Origin: Penicillium oxalicum
Lineage: Eukaryota; Ascomycota; Eurotiomycetes; Eurotiales; Aspergillaceae
Direction: 5' to 3'
NCBI RefSeq assembly: GCF_001723175.1
Contig: NC_064652.1
Location: forward strand, 2,294,001 to 2,358,000
DNA length: 64,000 bases
A model generated the notes under the pieces. That model did not search any database and had not been told where the DNA came from. It saw only the letters and a program-made list of their open reading frames with translations. Shown in pieces: positions 12,640 through 23,943 of the stretch. The position numbers and the translations under genes are program-made. The stretch's first letter is position 1. Each line of letters starts with the position of its first letter.

Positions 12640-14270
12640 TTAGGAGTTGACAGACCGATACTTTGTCTCCAACCTCACCTCAACATTGTCAGTCAGAGGC
12701 ACTTTCATGAGCTTGTCATTGGAGAGCTTGGATCCCCTGCTTTCCTCATCCACAATGCGAAAGAGGCCATCAGACGGAATGTTGGTCGGGATGAACTCCT
12801 TGCCCGTAAGGATAGCGTTAGCTGCCGTGTCGAAATCCTCGTATGTCGACGCTCGGCAGTCATGCGCAAAGATCCAAGTTGGACGCGCCACCATGGTAGG
12901 GATCTCCTCTTTCGACTCGGCATTCCAGTCGGCTTTGTGCAAAGTCTGCAGGAGCTTTAGTCCACCGTCTTGAATGAGACTGACGCGTTGATGCCGAAGC
13001 TTCTCCGTAACGAGCAGCCCCAGCGGGATGCGCGATTTTCCCGCCAGTTTGAGGCAGATGGCGACCACGGCGGCGTCCTCCAGAGCTTGATTCGCGCCCT
13101 GACCGGTCGTCGGCAGGAAAGGGTGAGCTGCGTCCCCGATGAGGATTGTTCGACCCTGCAATGACGTCCAACGAGGAAGTGGATCGGCCGCCAGGACGAG
13201 GTGGTCGAAGCATTTTCCATGAGGAGTTTTCTGGATGATCGCTTCCAGTTTCGCCTTACATGGCCAGTGTTGGATGTACTCCAACGCCTTTGAGGCGTCG
13301 GAGACCTGAAGCCACGGCTCCGAAACATCGTGTAAGCTCTGTCATGCTGCATCAGCCATAGCTATGGGCCCAACCCGACTGAAAATCGGATGGTTGAGGG
13401 GGATACCCTCGAGAGTACTGACCTTGTGCATGCATCCCCAGTACACATCCTTCCCATGTCGACCCGTTCCCATCAACACGGTGATATCCTTACCAATGAA
13501 GTGATTCAATTGGTCATGAGTTTCTGTCCCTTCTAGAAGCCACTGTGCCTCCGGACAATCTTGTAAGAGGCTGGCGGGAAATCCGCATCGGAAAATGGCA
13601 CTGCCAGTTTTGCGGAGATGTGTTTTCTCATGACCTCCCAACACGACAGCCCGCGCCTTGCTATGGATTCCATCGCTGGCAATCACACAGTCCGCAGCCA
13701 GTCGTTCATGGCCCTCATGGCTCTCAATCATGACTCCGGCCTGAGACTCCTCCTCCCAGTAATCCTTGACTGTAATGCCGAATCGTAGGTCAATCGTCAA
13801 CCTCTGGGCGTAGCGGTGGAGCGCTCCCACTGTGTCAGATCGGTTGATTACCCATCCTTCCCCAAGGCGGAAGCCATCCATCTCCTTCTTCTCTTTGACT
13901 GTACCGGTCTCATCATAGACGGTGATGGATTCAATGTCACATCGTACTGCGTCCAGTTCTCGCGCGACGGATCCATTGTCCCATTGCTGAATGACCCGTG
14001 CGCCATTCCGGCCAATACTGAAAATATCCCCTACCGAGTACGAAGTCAGTGAAGAGCTTGAAAGAATGAGGGAATAGAGACCGCGCCGCGTTTCGTACCA
14101 GGATGAGTGGGCTGGGGCGCTTTCTCGAGTCCGATGACCGTATGTCCTTGGAGATGGCATTCAATGGCCGCACTCAGCCCAGCCATACCGAGGCCAACGA
14201 TGATGACCTTGATACCACTCGACTTGGCCATAGCACCTCCACCATCAGCCTCTGATGATTGAATTGTCAT
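12640..14270 (-). CDS. FAD-dependent indole monooxygenase (CtdE/PhqK/NotB-like)
   Basis: Group A flavin monooxygenase that would epoxidise or hydroxylate the indole C2-C3 bond and set up pinacol-type rearrangement to a spirooxindole. Exons 14270-14099, 14030-13423 and 13305-12640 give 481 residues, normal for the family. The FAD-binding GLGMAGLSAAIE motif is near residue 25, a DGIHSK (DG) motif lies in the middle, and GDAAHPFLPTTGQGANQALEDA is near residue 317. Relatives in clusters with the same NRPS/SDR pair (PhqK, NotB/NotI, CtdE) make 2-hydroxylation or spirocyclisation products; that role here is inferred. The gene is divergent from NmrA 3 and downstream of nothing on its strand. ATG codons at 14270 and 14231 are both possible starts. 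Confidence 0.88.
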
Positions 14271-14809
14271 CTTTCTGACTAATGGGATTTGTTTTCTAAA
14301 AGGCGGGGATGCGGGTTTTGATTCTCGATTCAAGGTCCAGCGAGGTCTGGGAATTTAATGCTCATTTGTCTTTCATATCTCAACCCTACCCGCAGCATGT
14401 CCAGCCTTAATATATGCCACTCTCTGTACTAACTTTTCATATCAATAGATCTCATGTAGGAATTAACTCCAATAATGGTAGGTATGTGGCAATCTTGTTC
14501 CCCGCCGTGGCGAGCGTATGCCCGATGCCAGCAACTCTTGCTCATTTTGTCATCCGCCGTCCAACTCTCACCGCTCCGTCTGCTAAGCTGGTCTCACTCT
14601 GCATCGGAGCAGCTCATGCATGAGTATTGGACCGACAAGGCCTTGTATAAGATCACAGCGGATGAATTCTTGCGGGTGGAAGGCTCACGATATCTCAATT
14701 TCCCAGCTGTTCGTTGCTGGAACTCAGTCAAGTCAAATCCGAAGACTCTTCGCATACGGAGAACATCCTCAATTTCACTACACTGTATGATAACAAGCCA
14801 CAAAAGATC
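14271..14809. promoter_or_regulatory. Bidirectional promoter, FMO / NmrA 3
   Basis: 539-base gap between divergent starts. A TATA-like AATATATG lies at about 14408. Short open frames across 14414-14810 have no recognisable content and are taken as leader sequence. Confidence 0.4.
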
Positions 14810-16063
14810 ATGACCGTCGGGCGCAGAGTCATCTCGGTCGTGGGCGCCACAGGAGCCCAAGGGGGCTCGGTGGCTCGCTCTTTGCTACAGAACCCCGACT
14901 TTCAAGTCCGCTGTCTCACGCGCGATGTGAGTTCCCCCAAGGCCTCTGAGCTTCGCGCACTAGGGGCCGAGATAATGCAAATGGATGGTTCAAATGAGGA
15001 ACAAACCAAACAAGCCATTGTGGGAAGCTGGGGAATTTTCATCAACAATGGTTACATGCACTCGGTACGTGTGGGCTTCACTCGCCGATTTGTCTCGTGA
15101 GAAACTCAGTCCAAGTCATGCAGGCAACCGTCCGCAGTGGAAGATACGAGCTTGATTTTGGCAATTGTATTCTTCGTAGTGCCGCAGCCATGGGTATCCA
15201 GCATGTCGTCTTCAGCTCTCAGCCTTCTGCTGGTGAGCTCACAAACGGAGCAATTCGAACCCCAATATTAGACGGTAAGGTACCAGATCTTCCATGAGAG
15301 CTGCTTGCACGGAGATTAATTGCTCCAAATCTCTGTTTCTCTACAGTCAAAGCATATGGCGAGTCCTGGGGCCGCGCCAATTCGGTCTTCACCACTTTCA
15401 CTCCTATCATGTCGTCCTGGTACATGGAAGATTTCTTAATGCCCTCCTTCTATCAGGGATTTGGCGGATTCCCCTTCAATCCAGATGACGAGGGATATCT
15501 GACATTTCAGTCTCCACTTATCGGTGGCCGTGAGGATGTGCCTTGGATCAGTATGGAGGACGATTTTGGGGATTTGGTTCATGGTATTTTCTTGAATCCA
15601 ATGCGGTGGAATCGCCGCACAGTGCAGGCGGTTGGTGACATTGTGCCTTTCGACCAAATTGTCGAAATATTCACCCAGAGTCGGTTTGATTCTTTACCCC
15701 TCTGCTTTCTCTTCCACTGCAGAAAGTGCTTTGAAGAGACCCTCTACAGATGCCTAACAATCTCACTCCAACCTAGTCACCGGCAAAAAAGCCCGGTTCA
15801 TCGGATATGAAGACCCCGCCGACTTTCCGGCCTTTGGCAAGCCAGAGCTGCAGGAGTCCAAAGATGTCTTCTCTTTTTACCGTCTGCGCGAAGGCGAGAT
15901 CTTTGGGAATGGGATCACCGAATCGCGCACCGCGGCTGATCTGAAGCGGGCGGCATTCGAGGCCAAGGGTCGAAGGATTCAGGGTCGGGACCGACTCACC
16001 ACCTGTGCTGAATGGTTTGCCAGGACCTTTGATTCTACGTCAGGAAAAGTCATAAATCAGTAG
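14810..16063 (+). CDS. NmrA-like NAD(P)-binding oxidoreductase 3
   Basis: Third NmrA-family protein. Exons 14810-15064, 15124-15274, 15347-15679 and 15777-16063 give 341 residues. GATGAQGGS forms the cofactor loop and is not interrupted: this copy lacks the first intron found in the three others, which suggests intron loss. IQHVVFSS, DDFGDLVHG and NPMRWNRRTVQ are conserved. The last exon ends with the TAADLKRA(A) helix seen in NmrA 1 and in related form in NmrA 4. An in-frame upstream ATG exists, but 14810 aligns with the paralogue starts. It is divergent from the flavin monooxygenase. The reaction is unknown. Confidence 0.86.
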
Positions 16064-16957
16064 ATGATTACTTTCAGTCCGCAAACTGTCTTTGAAAAGA
16101 ATTACCCTGGCCATGCGATAATAACTTGGCGAAAACTTAGGGTCAGCTTATCAAACTCAACCATCAGTCAACAGAGCCCCTCTGTGCACTCTCTTCCGGT
16201 TTGATCATCGCTAAAAGCCCAGCGCTATGAAATATTGACCTGTGTCAGTCTTTTGCGCCCCGGCAGTCAAGAACCTGGATGCAATTTAGCATTTTTCTAT
16301 CCACGGCGTGGGTCATTCGCGACCTTTGGAAGTCAATACTCACTGGCGTAGATACAAAAGTAAGCAGTGATCAAGCGGCACCAATTGCTCCCTCGATGCT
16401 GTCAATGATTCACACGCATCTCTCCCGATTTCCGGATAGCCAGACTCTAGTGCAGATGTACGAACGGGGGTTGTTCTCGCACAGTGGTGTACGCTTTGAT
16501 CGCCAGAGTGGGAAACAGAATTAAAGTGAATTCTCCACTATCACTCCTGTAACGCCCGTTCACGTATAAAGCATGCATTGGAACTTCCATCATATCCTTT
16601 GATCCAAGGCGACACATCTACTGTCGATTCATTGCCGTCCTAGCGACGGCCAGGTGCAAGACTCGCCGACTTCGGCCCCACCAGCTGCAGCTCGTCAAGC
16701 AGCCTCGCTAGAGAAGTGAATCAAGAATCTGGTTCTGCTGGCTTGGGCCAGATGCAGGACTAACCATGCATCAGGACTGCCATACGTGCCGCTTTTTGGG
16801 TGCTCTTGACCACTATGCCAAGGCTGCTCACCTTATGAATACAACGGCCCCGACCGTGGAAGTATCACTCGCGTTGCCGACGCCCTGAGTGGATTTATTT
16901 CTTATTTCGTGATTTCCTCTAGTTGCTCGTTCGAGTGCTGAAGCTTGGCTTTTCCCA
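16064..16957. promoter_or_regulatory. Upstream region of the amine/amino-acid oxidase
   Basis: 894 bases without a convincing gene. CGTATAAAGC at about 16562 is a possible TATA element roughly 390 bases before the oxidase ATG. An 81-codon frame at 16279-16524 has no recognisable domain. Confidence 0.4.
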
Positions 16958-18673
16958 ATGACCAGACTACTGAGGGGACGAGAAGGCGGCCTCAGCCTCG
17001 TCAACAAGCTGCAAATGTCTGATTTGATCACGACCCGGTCGTGCTCTGACCGGCCGTTGCCAATCAACAGCAAGATATGTATCGTCGGTGCTGGAATCTC
17101 GGGTCTTTATATTGCTCTCATTCTCCAATCTCTCAATCTTCCCAATCTCTCGATTGATATCCTGGAAGCCGACCATAGGGTGGGTGGGCGTGTATACACC
17201 CACCGATTCTCGGACGAGCCGTATGACTACTATGACGTGGGGGCGATGCGATTTCCTCGTCTGCCTCCAATGGACCGTGTCTTCGATCTCTTTCATCGCG
17301 TGCAGGTACCTCTCGAGCCATATCGCATGAACGGTCCCAATTGCCGCCTGCTGCGTAATGGTCGGGTGATTGTCGGTCAAGGACTATCCGATCTCTTGGA
17401 TCCCCATGGGGTCGGACGGTGCAGTGGGGGAAGCGTCCCCGACGAGATAGTGCCCCAGGTGGATGCAATTCTCCGACAAGCATTTGAGCCATTCAAAAAC
17501 GCGCTTCAACGGGACCTGGTGACGGGGTTCCGTCGACTGATGGAGGTGGATGATTTGACCGCGCGAGAATACCTTCGCCGTGGGCAGGACGGCGGGGGCC
17601 CCAAGTTCGACTTTGCCACCATCCAGTGGATGGAGACCAGCAGCACTGCGACAGGTCATTTTGACCAGGCATTGACGGAATGTGTGCTTGACTCTTTCGC
17701 CTTTGATTCTTCACCAGGCCAGGTGGAATGGATGCAAGTGACAGGAGGCACGTCGCGGGTCGTTGAGCGCATGTGTCAGCTCCTCGGTGACCAGGAGGAC
17801 CGATGCCATCTCGAGGTACGAAAACGAGTGGTCCGTATTGCGATGGACAACTCCCACGACAGTGACGATAATTTATCTGTCCAATGTGCTGGCGAAGCGG
17901 AGGCACGCTCGGGCTACCTGACCGTGTTCAACACCACTCCGTTGGGCTGCTTGCAGCGCATCGAGACCACCTCATTGCACCTGCACCCCATGCAGAAAGA
18001 GGCGATCCGGTGTCTGCGTTCCGAGAACTCCACCAAGGTGGCGCTGAAGTTCTCGTATCCCTGGTGGCTTGTGGACTGTGGAATCTCTCACGGTGGCTGT
18101 TCCTCCTCCGATCTGCCCTCGCGAGTGTGCATCTATCCGTCCTCTGCCCCAGCGGACAAGCCGGCGGTTCTACTTGCCTCGTATACTTGGGGCCAGGATG
18201 CAAGTCGTATGGGAGCGCTGGTCCAGCCCACCGGTGGTGATCAGCGGAAAGGAGAAGAGGAGCTTGTCGAGTGTGTGTTGCGAGACCTCGCCATCCTCCA
18301 TCAACCGCATGTCTCGTACGAAAAACTCCGGGCGGCTTACATGGATCATCACGCATTTTGCTGGGGGAACAGCCCCTTCGCGTCGGGAGCCTTTGCCCTC
18401 TTTGGAGCGGGTCAGTTCTCACAGCTGTATCCGTATTTAAGTCATCCAGCTGCGGATGGCAAGTTTCACATCGTGGGTGAAGCGTCCAGTATCCATCATG
18501 GGTGGGTCGTGGGGGCACTCAACAGCGCCTACATAGCAGTGTATCGGTTTCTGGTCCGATTCAACCAGTGGCAGGCAATTCAAGTATTGGAGCGAGACTG
18601 GGGGACAGTAGACGAGATGAAGCTCGCAGAGGGGACTTCAAGTCAGGCCAGCACCGTCAAAGCAAGACTCTAG
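16958..18673 (+). CDS. Flavin L-amino-acid oxidase-like protein
   Basis: FAD enzyme of the monoamine oxidase/LAAO superfamily, oxidising an amino acid or amine to an imine with H2O2 release. It has one exon and up to 571 residues; an internal ATG at 17015 is an alternative start. The FAD loop VGAGISGLY is near residue 45, the family RVGGRVYTHRF motif follows, and then DVGAMRFP. In L-amino-acid oxidases the Arg of GAMRFP contacts the substrate carboxylate, which favours an amino acid over a simple amine. HIVGEASSIHHGWVVGALNSA near the C-terminus matches the final FAD-binding segment. With the P5CR homologue at 45-46 kb, oxidation of lysine to a cyclic imine and reduction to pipecolate is a reasonable hypothesis. 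Confidence 0.85.
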   Translation: MTRLLRGREGGLSLVNKLQMSDLITTRSCSDRPLPINSKICIVGAGISGLYIALILQSLNLPNLSIDILEADHRVGGRVYTHRFSDEPYDYYDVGAMRFPRLPPMDRVFDLFHRVQVPLEPYRMNGPNCRLLRNGRVIVGQGLSDLLDPHGVGRCSGGSVPDEIVPQVDAILRQAFEPFKNALQRDLVTGFRRLMEVDDLTAREYLRRGQDGGGPKFDFATIQWMETSSTATGHFDQALTECVLDSFAFDSSPGQVEWMQVTGGTSRVVERMCQLLGDQEDRCHLEVRKRVVRIAMDNSHDSDDNLSVQCAGEAEARSGYLTVFNTTPLGCLQRIETTSLHLHPMQKEAIRCLRSENSTKVALKFSYPWWLVDCGISHGGCSSSDLPSRVCIYPSSAPADKPAVLLASYTWGQDASRMGALVQPTGGDQRKGEEELVECVLRDLAILHQPHVSYEKLRAAYMDHHAFCWGNSPFASGAFALFGAGQFSQLYPYLSHPAADGKFHIVGEASSIHHGWVVGALNSAYIAVYRFLVRFNQWQAIQVLERDWGTVDEMKLAEGTSSQASTVKARL

Positions 18674-19012
18674 ATCAATGCCTTGGATGTCTGCTTCGTC
18701 TTCTCATCCAACCGGATGTTGTGTCTTTTGGTTCTCCCCCCTCCCAATGGCTCTATAAACAACACCACATATGAGACGTGATCACCCCCAATCGATAATG
18801 AGTCGTCAAGTCGCGGTGCAAGTGGAGGTGTCTGGTAGGTTCAAAATGTGTAGGATCCGCATGCTGGTGAATCTAGAACAGACCTTCACCTGTTGATAAC
18901 ATAACCTACAATTTCACCGACAAAACCTTCGCTGGCCAGTGGGCAGAAGAACCGAGATTTGTCATTCTCACGACAATACATTCTATTGTCGGCAAAAAAA
19001 AGAGAAATACAT
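18674..19012. other. Convergent intergenic spacer
   Basis: Tail-to-tail gap between the oxidase and PhyH 2; nothing recognised. Confidence 0.55.
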
Positions 19013-20202
19013 TTATAGATCCGGCTCAGGCCATCCATCCACAAAGTCCACTTTCTCATCGACCTCCGTCTTATTCATCCCCTCCTCCCCGAGAATGACA
19101 CGCAGCGGGTCCTTCTTATTCACCCAGCCGCAAAACGGCTTGGCCGTCGAATAACCCATGAACCGTAACAGCCAGGGAGGCAATTTCTTCACCTCCTCCG
19201 GGTCATACGCCAAAAACTGATTCTCAAGCTGCCGGCAATGCGCCCGCGTCGCGAAGCACGCCGTGACAAATCGCCCGACGGCGGTGCTATTGGTCCCGCC
19301 CCCGTGAATCACGCTGGTCAGCATGAACAGACTATCTCCGGGGCCGAGCTCCGCGTCGAGGATACGAGGGTCGTCTTTTGCTGGAAAGGGCTGGGCGTAG
19401 TCCCACAGATGAGAGCCGGGCAACACGCGCGTGGCCCCGTTCGCACGGGTGGTACGGGTTAAAGCAGTCATGAAGACGATCCCCGTGTCGCGACCTTGCT
19501 GGTAGGCGGATGCCGCGGGTTGAAAATTGAGATGGTCGGCATCGTCGCGGTGGAGGAGTTGAGCAGGACCGCCCGGGGGGATATAAAATGCATTCGTGCA
19601 GTCCAGTTGGGGCTCGCAGTTGTAGCTGACGGAGTAGCCAGTCGTGACCTGTCAGGCAAGTGGAAGCTGTGAGCCATCAAGGAGCCTCCCAGAGTGAAAC
19701 ATGTAGCTTGTTGTTTCAGGTCGACTTACGGGGCACGGTCCAAATCGTGTCGTGAGGAAGTGGTGATTAACCTTGTGGAATATTTCGTGGGCCAAGACCG
19801 TGGTTGCGTACGTGGGAGATTTGGTAAGGAGAGCTGTGAGGAAGGCCGTCCCCTCGGTCTTGCCTATCAGATCATGGGGTTAATTGAACGGTTCCTCATC
19901 TCCCTTGATCTCATAGATATGTGCGGGACAGGAATGAGCATATGCTGCTATCTTGTACTCGACGTACCCCAATAGTCGCCCGTGCCGGCGATATACGGCG
20001 TCAGTTCGGCCGTGACTGCGTCGACGATATCCTGCGTGTACATGCCCCGGATGATGCATACCCCGGTTTTTTCAATGCCATCAATGATCTCCGCAAGCAC
20101 ATTATCTTGTTGATCGAGGCTGACCGGGAATCTGACTTCTGGGAGGCAGCCGCTGCCGGTCGAGGAGACAGGAGGAGGGAATTGGGCGCTGGTGACAGTC
20201 AT
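19013..20202 (-). CDS. PhyH-family Fe(II)/2-oxoglutarate dioxygenase 2
   Basis: Exons 20202-19968, 19863-19730 and 19648-19013 give 334 residues. Intron positions and phases (1 then 0) match the other two PhyH genes, so the three arose by duplication. The iron site is LHRDD, with a distal His in SVIHGGGTNS and an arginine (GRF) downstream for 2-oxoglutarate. The N-terminal helix motif GVCIIRGMY is shared with PhyH 3. The gene runs toward the oxidase gene and lies upstream of nothing else on its strand. Substrate unknown; tailoring hydroxylation, desaturation or epoxidation of the alkaloid is likely. Confidence 0.88.
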
Positions 20203-20686
20203 ACTATGGACTTTGGTATGGATGGAGTTTGACGGGATTTCTTTTAGGGAGTCGAACAGTCTGGGCCAAACTCATTGGCAAGAATCAAACCTACACGGCG
20301 TTTAGCTTATATGTTACACGACGATATGTAGGGAGACGTATCAGGTATTCAGTAGAGGAGGAGAGGAGAGAAAACAAAAAGCTCAAAAAACCGAGGGCAA
20401 CGCAGGGGAGAGCTCCGATAGGCGACTGTAGAGACCAGACCAAGCCTTAATCCACAAACATAGGCGGCATCTGAGGGATATGAAGGGAATTTTCCAATCA
20501 TTTGTCAGGGAGATCCTGAATTAAACTGCAAGTTGGATGCATGCGTGTACTTTGGGAGAGTTGTATGTAACAAGCTGCTGTGGGTAAAACCTTTGATTGT
20601 GTCAGGTTTCTGGCTGGTGCGGTGTATGCATATTTTACGTAGCACAGGTGAACCTCCTCCTACGGCGCACATCAATGCGGGAGGTG
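20203..20686. promoter_or_regulatory. PhyH 2 upstream region / NmrA 4 3' flank
   Basis: 484-base gap between same-strand genes; no exon or motif recognised. Confidence 0.4.
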
Positions 20687-22032
20687 CTAAATTGCTACAG
20701 GCCGACCACCTGGAAATTCTCGTTCAAACCATTCTCCCACTCCTGTGAGGGTTTCCCGACCCTGTCCACCTTTGGCTCGGTAGGCGGCCTTTTTCAATTG
20801 CACCGCCGTCCGAGTCTCGGTCACGCCATTGGAAAAGTATTCCCCCCCGCGCAGCTGGGTGTAGACGAACATACTCGCCGGTCCCTCGGTCAGATCTCCC
20901 CCCAGCTCTGCGGGAGATGCATAGGGAACAAATCTCGCGGCCTGTCCGGTCACTGGAAGCAAAAAGAGAAATGAAAAGGTAAGTCACTCTGCATCCAGAA
21001 ATACCCTCCAAGCTTCTACTTCCCACCTCATCGGTGGACAGGGTGAATGAACGTGCTTACCTTGAGAAAAAATCCGAGTCATTTCGCCAAACGATAAGGG
21101 ATCGGCAACCGCCTGGATGACACGGAAATTCCAGCGAAGGGGATTCAAAAACACCCCGTGCACCAGGTCCCCATAATCATCGCGGATACTGATCCAAGGC
21201 ACTTCTTCGCGGCCACCCCAATAGGGAAACCGACAAGTTCGATAGCCTTCCTGGTCCGTCTGGGAGGGAAAGCCCCCGTGGAACTCGAGCAATTCCTTGG
21301 ACTGGAAGTTCTCGAGATACCACCCGGCCTGGATGGGCGTAAAGGATTTGAAATGCAGGTTCTTCCGCGCCCAGGCTTCAGCTTTAGCCTTCACTATTCA
21401 TGTGACATCAGAAAAATTGGCTCTCTTCGTGATATTTGATTGATTTGAGAGGGGATGTGAGGGCAACTATACCTCCCATGGCCGACAGGATCACTTGGCC
21501 CCCGGTCAAAAGTTCGGGGTCCGGATCGGAGCTGAAGACAACATGCTTGACGCCCACAGCGGCCGCGCTGGATAGGATAGTTTTGCCCAAGTTCTCGGAC
21601 ACGGTAGGCTCCATTCCCTGGTCAGTTCATAGGTCAGCGTGCTCTGCGACCTATGGGTTCAGAATCAGTGGTGACACTGTCACTCTCAACCATGTGAACG
21701 GGGGAAGACGCACAAAAACCGTATAATTCACATAGAGACCCCAGACACCCGCCAGAGCCTGCTCCAAGGCCTGTGGGCTTGTAGTATCTGCCTGAACGAC
21801 CGTTGCTCCCAGATCTCTCAGCTCCGTTGCTTTTGGTGTCGAAGCATCACGCGTGATACATCGCACTCGAATATGAGGGTTTTGCAGCAGAGAGCGTGTC
21901 ACAGAGCCACCCTGGGCGCCTACTGAAGGTCAGCATACCCTTTTGTTATCGATAAATTGGAATTGTGATGGCTCTGAACTGGCAAGACAGACCTGTGGCC
22001 CCGATGACGGCGATTGTCTGTTCGACAGTCAT
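20687..22032 (-). CDS. NmrA-like NAD(P)-binding oxidoreductase 4
   Basis: Fourth NmrA-family protein. Exons 22032-21993, 21919-21720, 21617-21473, 21393-21061 and 20952-20687 give 327 residues. GATGAQGGS is split by intron 1 exactly as in NmrA 1. VKHVVFSSDP, DDYGDLVHGVFLNPLRWN and a final YTQLRGGEYFSNGVTETRTA segment make it closest to NmrA 1 by eye. It is divergent from the methyltransferase (622-base gap). As for the other copies, it may be a reductase, an isomerase or a cyclase. Confidence 0.86.
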
Positions 22033-22654
22033 TGCTCTCTCGCTGCGTCTGTCTGGGAAAACTGATTTCTTGTGTTTATTCTTATCAGCTCGACAACTGC
22101 TTAGAGATTACTCGGAGAATTGACGTATACCGAGCGACAAAAGACTCCCACGAATGTCCCGTGTACCGTCGGATCTGATCATATTTCTGGAGATTCAGCG
22201 TGCAGGAGTCTGTCGATCCTACCTGGACGTGATCCCACCCAGGGAAATTGGCGGTCAAAAAACAGCACCGAGGAGAAAGGGCAGACTAAGCAAAGATGCG
22301 GGAGACTCGACACCTTACGTAGCAGTCTGCCATTTGTCTTTCTGCTTCATCTCTAGGCACTTCCCGCATGATGTCGTGTCACGATCATGTAGCTACCGCA
22401 ATCCACAAGTGATCGGCACAAGCATGCATCCTGTATGTATCTCCCCGTACCACGCATATGGGCATTTGCCGATCAGTTCACTGGCAATCCTCGCCTCTCT
22501 TGAGGATTTCCACCCCTCCCAGTAGTGGCACTGCTTCTCAAATCATGTGAGCCCTTTTTCGCTCCATTTCTCTCTGGTCATCTCAAAGACAATCCACCCA
22601 ATTACCCCAGTGTCGACTTGTCGACCCTCGCAGCCACACTTTTACCCCCTCCCA
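22033..22654. promoter_or_regulatory. Bidirectional promoter, NmrA 4 / methyltransferase
   Basis: 622-base gap. GTAGCTACCGCAATC at 22389-22403 shares ACCGCAATC with the NRPS/PhyH 1 promoter (2407-2415) and contains a GGTAGC core on the other strand. Confidence 0.45.
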
Positions 22655-23593
22655 ATGGGTTCTATCTCTCCGTCCACGACCCTGGACTTTTACTCGTCTC
22701 CCCACCTCGCAGAGCACTATGACCTGCTCTGCGCCCATGAAGGCGCCTTCTTTACCGATATCAACGTCTTCTACAAGGAGCTCCGGGGCGTGTATGACCG
22801 AAGGATCAATCATGACTTGGCAGAATCTCATCCCGAGAAGAAAGATGAATATGCACAGTCTCTCGCCGTGGTCGACGTCGGCACCGGTACTGGTCGAGCA
22901 CTCTTCGAGCTGATCCAGCGCACACGTACCGCCTCACCTCCAATGAATCTCACCTGCGCCCATTTCTTGGGATTTGACCTCTCTCCACACATGGTGGCTC
23001 GCGCCGCCCGCACTCGTAATCTTGCCGCCGCGGCCATTGGGAAGCTTGATTGGCGTTGCGCCTCTGCGCTGAAGCTCGATGCCGTACTGGCCGAGTCGGG
23101 TCTCTCCGACGGCCAGGTCGATTTACTCATCTTTGCTGATGGGGGGTTCTTGCACCTGGAGACGGAGGCCCAGGCCCGGCAGTTTCTAAGCCTGGTGGCA
23201 AGAGCGCTACGAGCACGGAGCGGGCGTGCGGTGCTGGCGATCACAAACCAGGCGTCTGTACAGGAGGGAACAGATCTCTCGTATCATGACGCATCGGGTG
23301 AAAAGGTGCAAGAGTACTCCAGCGTGGAGTTCCCCGGACTGGTGTATCGAAATCGGTTAGCGGGATTTCACCAGGATGGGGCCGTGCAAGAGAGTACCTA
23401 CCAATTTGAAGTCTGGCGGCGGAGGAAGGGAGAAGAGGATGAGTTGGTCGAATCGTGCTGGACAAAGTTGAAAGGCAGGGCTTGGTCGGACGCAGAAGTG
23501 CAGGCCTTGATCACGGCGTGCCCGGGCCTGAAGTTAATCGAGACGGCGCAGCCAGATAGGTTGCAGACATTCTTTATTGTTAGTGCAGAGTAG
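22655..23593 (+). CDS. Class I SAM-dependent methyltransferase
   Basis: Transfers methyl from S-adenosylmethionine to N, O or C. One exon from the ATG at 22655 gives 312 residues; an in-frame ATG at 22547 would add 36 unconserved residues. The SAM-binding motif I is VVDVGTGTGRALFEL (about residues 70-85). HFLGFDLSPHMVARA forms motif II with its acidic residue, and QVDLLIFADGGFLHL the post-II strand. It is not the EgtD/EasF type. It is divergent from NmrA 4. Possible jobs, all inferred, are N-methylation of the alkaloid lactam or amine, or of an aminoacyl side chain; paraherquamide and citrinadin are both N-methylated. Confidence 0.82.
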   Translation: MGSISPSTTLDFYSSPHLAEHYDLLCAHEGAFFTDINVFYKELRGVYDRRINHDLAESHPEKKDEYAQSLAVVDVGTGTGRALFELIQRTRTASPPMNLTCAHFLGFDLSPHMVARAARTRNLAAAAIGKLDWRCASALKLDAVLAESGLSDGQVDLLIFADGGFLHLETEAQARQFLSLVARALRARSGRAVLAITNQASVQEGTDLSYHDASGEKVQEYSSVEFPGLVYRNRLAGFHQDGAVQESTYQFEVWRRRKGEEDELVESCWTKLKGRAWSDAEVQALITACPGLKLIETAQPDRLQTFFIVSAE

Positions 23594-23943
23594 TAATGCT
23601 ATTCATGAGAGTGAATCACCAGGAGACATGCCTCCATCAAGAATTGTCTTTGCACGGATGCTTTCGTATTCCTCCTGTGTTCTTTCTTAACCCGTATACA
23701 TGGATCTGGACCCATTCGCCATGGTACTGCCAAGCAAATAGCCAATATTCAGAAGTAATTTTCCGGACTGGACTTGGAATGACTTTTAAAAAAAGAAGAA
23801 AAAAGAATAGAAAAATGCAATTTGTCTCTCGTCTGGGAATTCCTGCCACGTCATTTGGGGCTCGCTTGCCTTGGGACCTAGATGGATATGCACATTGACG
23901 ATTCATCCTTACTGCAACTGCCAACTACTCACAAACCCCCATC
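23594..23943. other. Convergent intergenic spacer
   Basis: 350-base tail-to-tail gap with an A-rich stretch near 23785-23815; no gene seen. Confidence 0.55.

Noticed and set aside
14714..14809. In-frame upstream extension of NmrA 3
   Set aside because: The added residues have no match in the three paralogues; the ATG at 14810 aligns with their starts.
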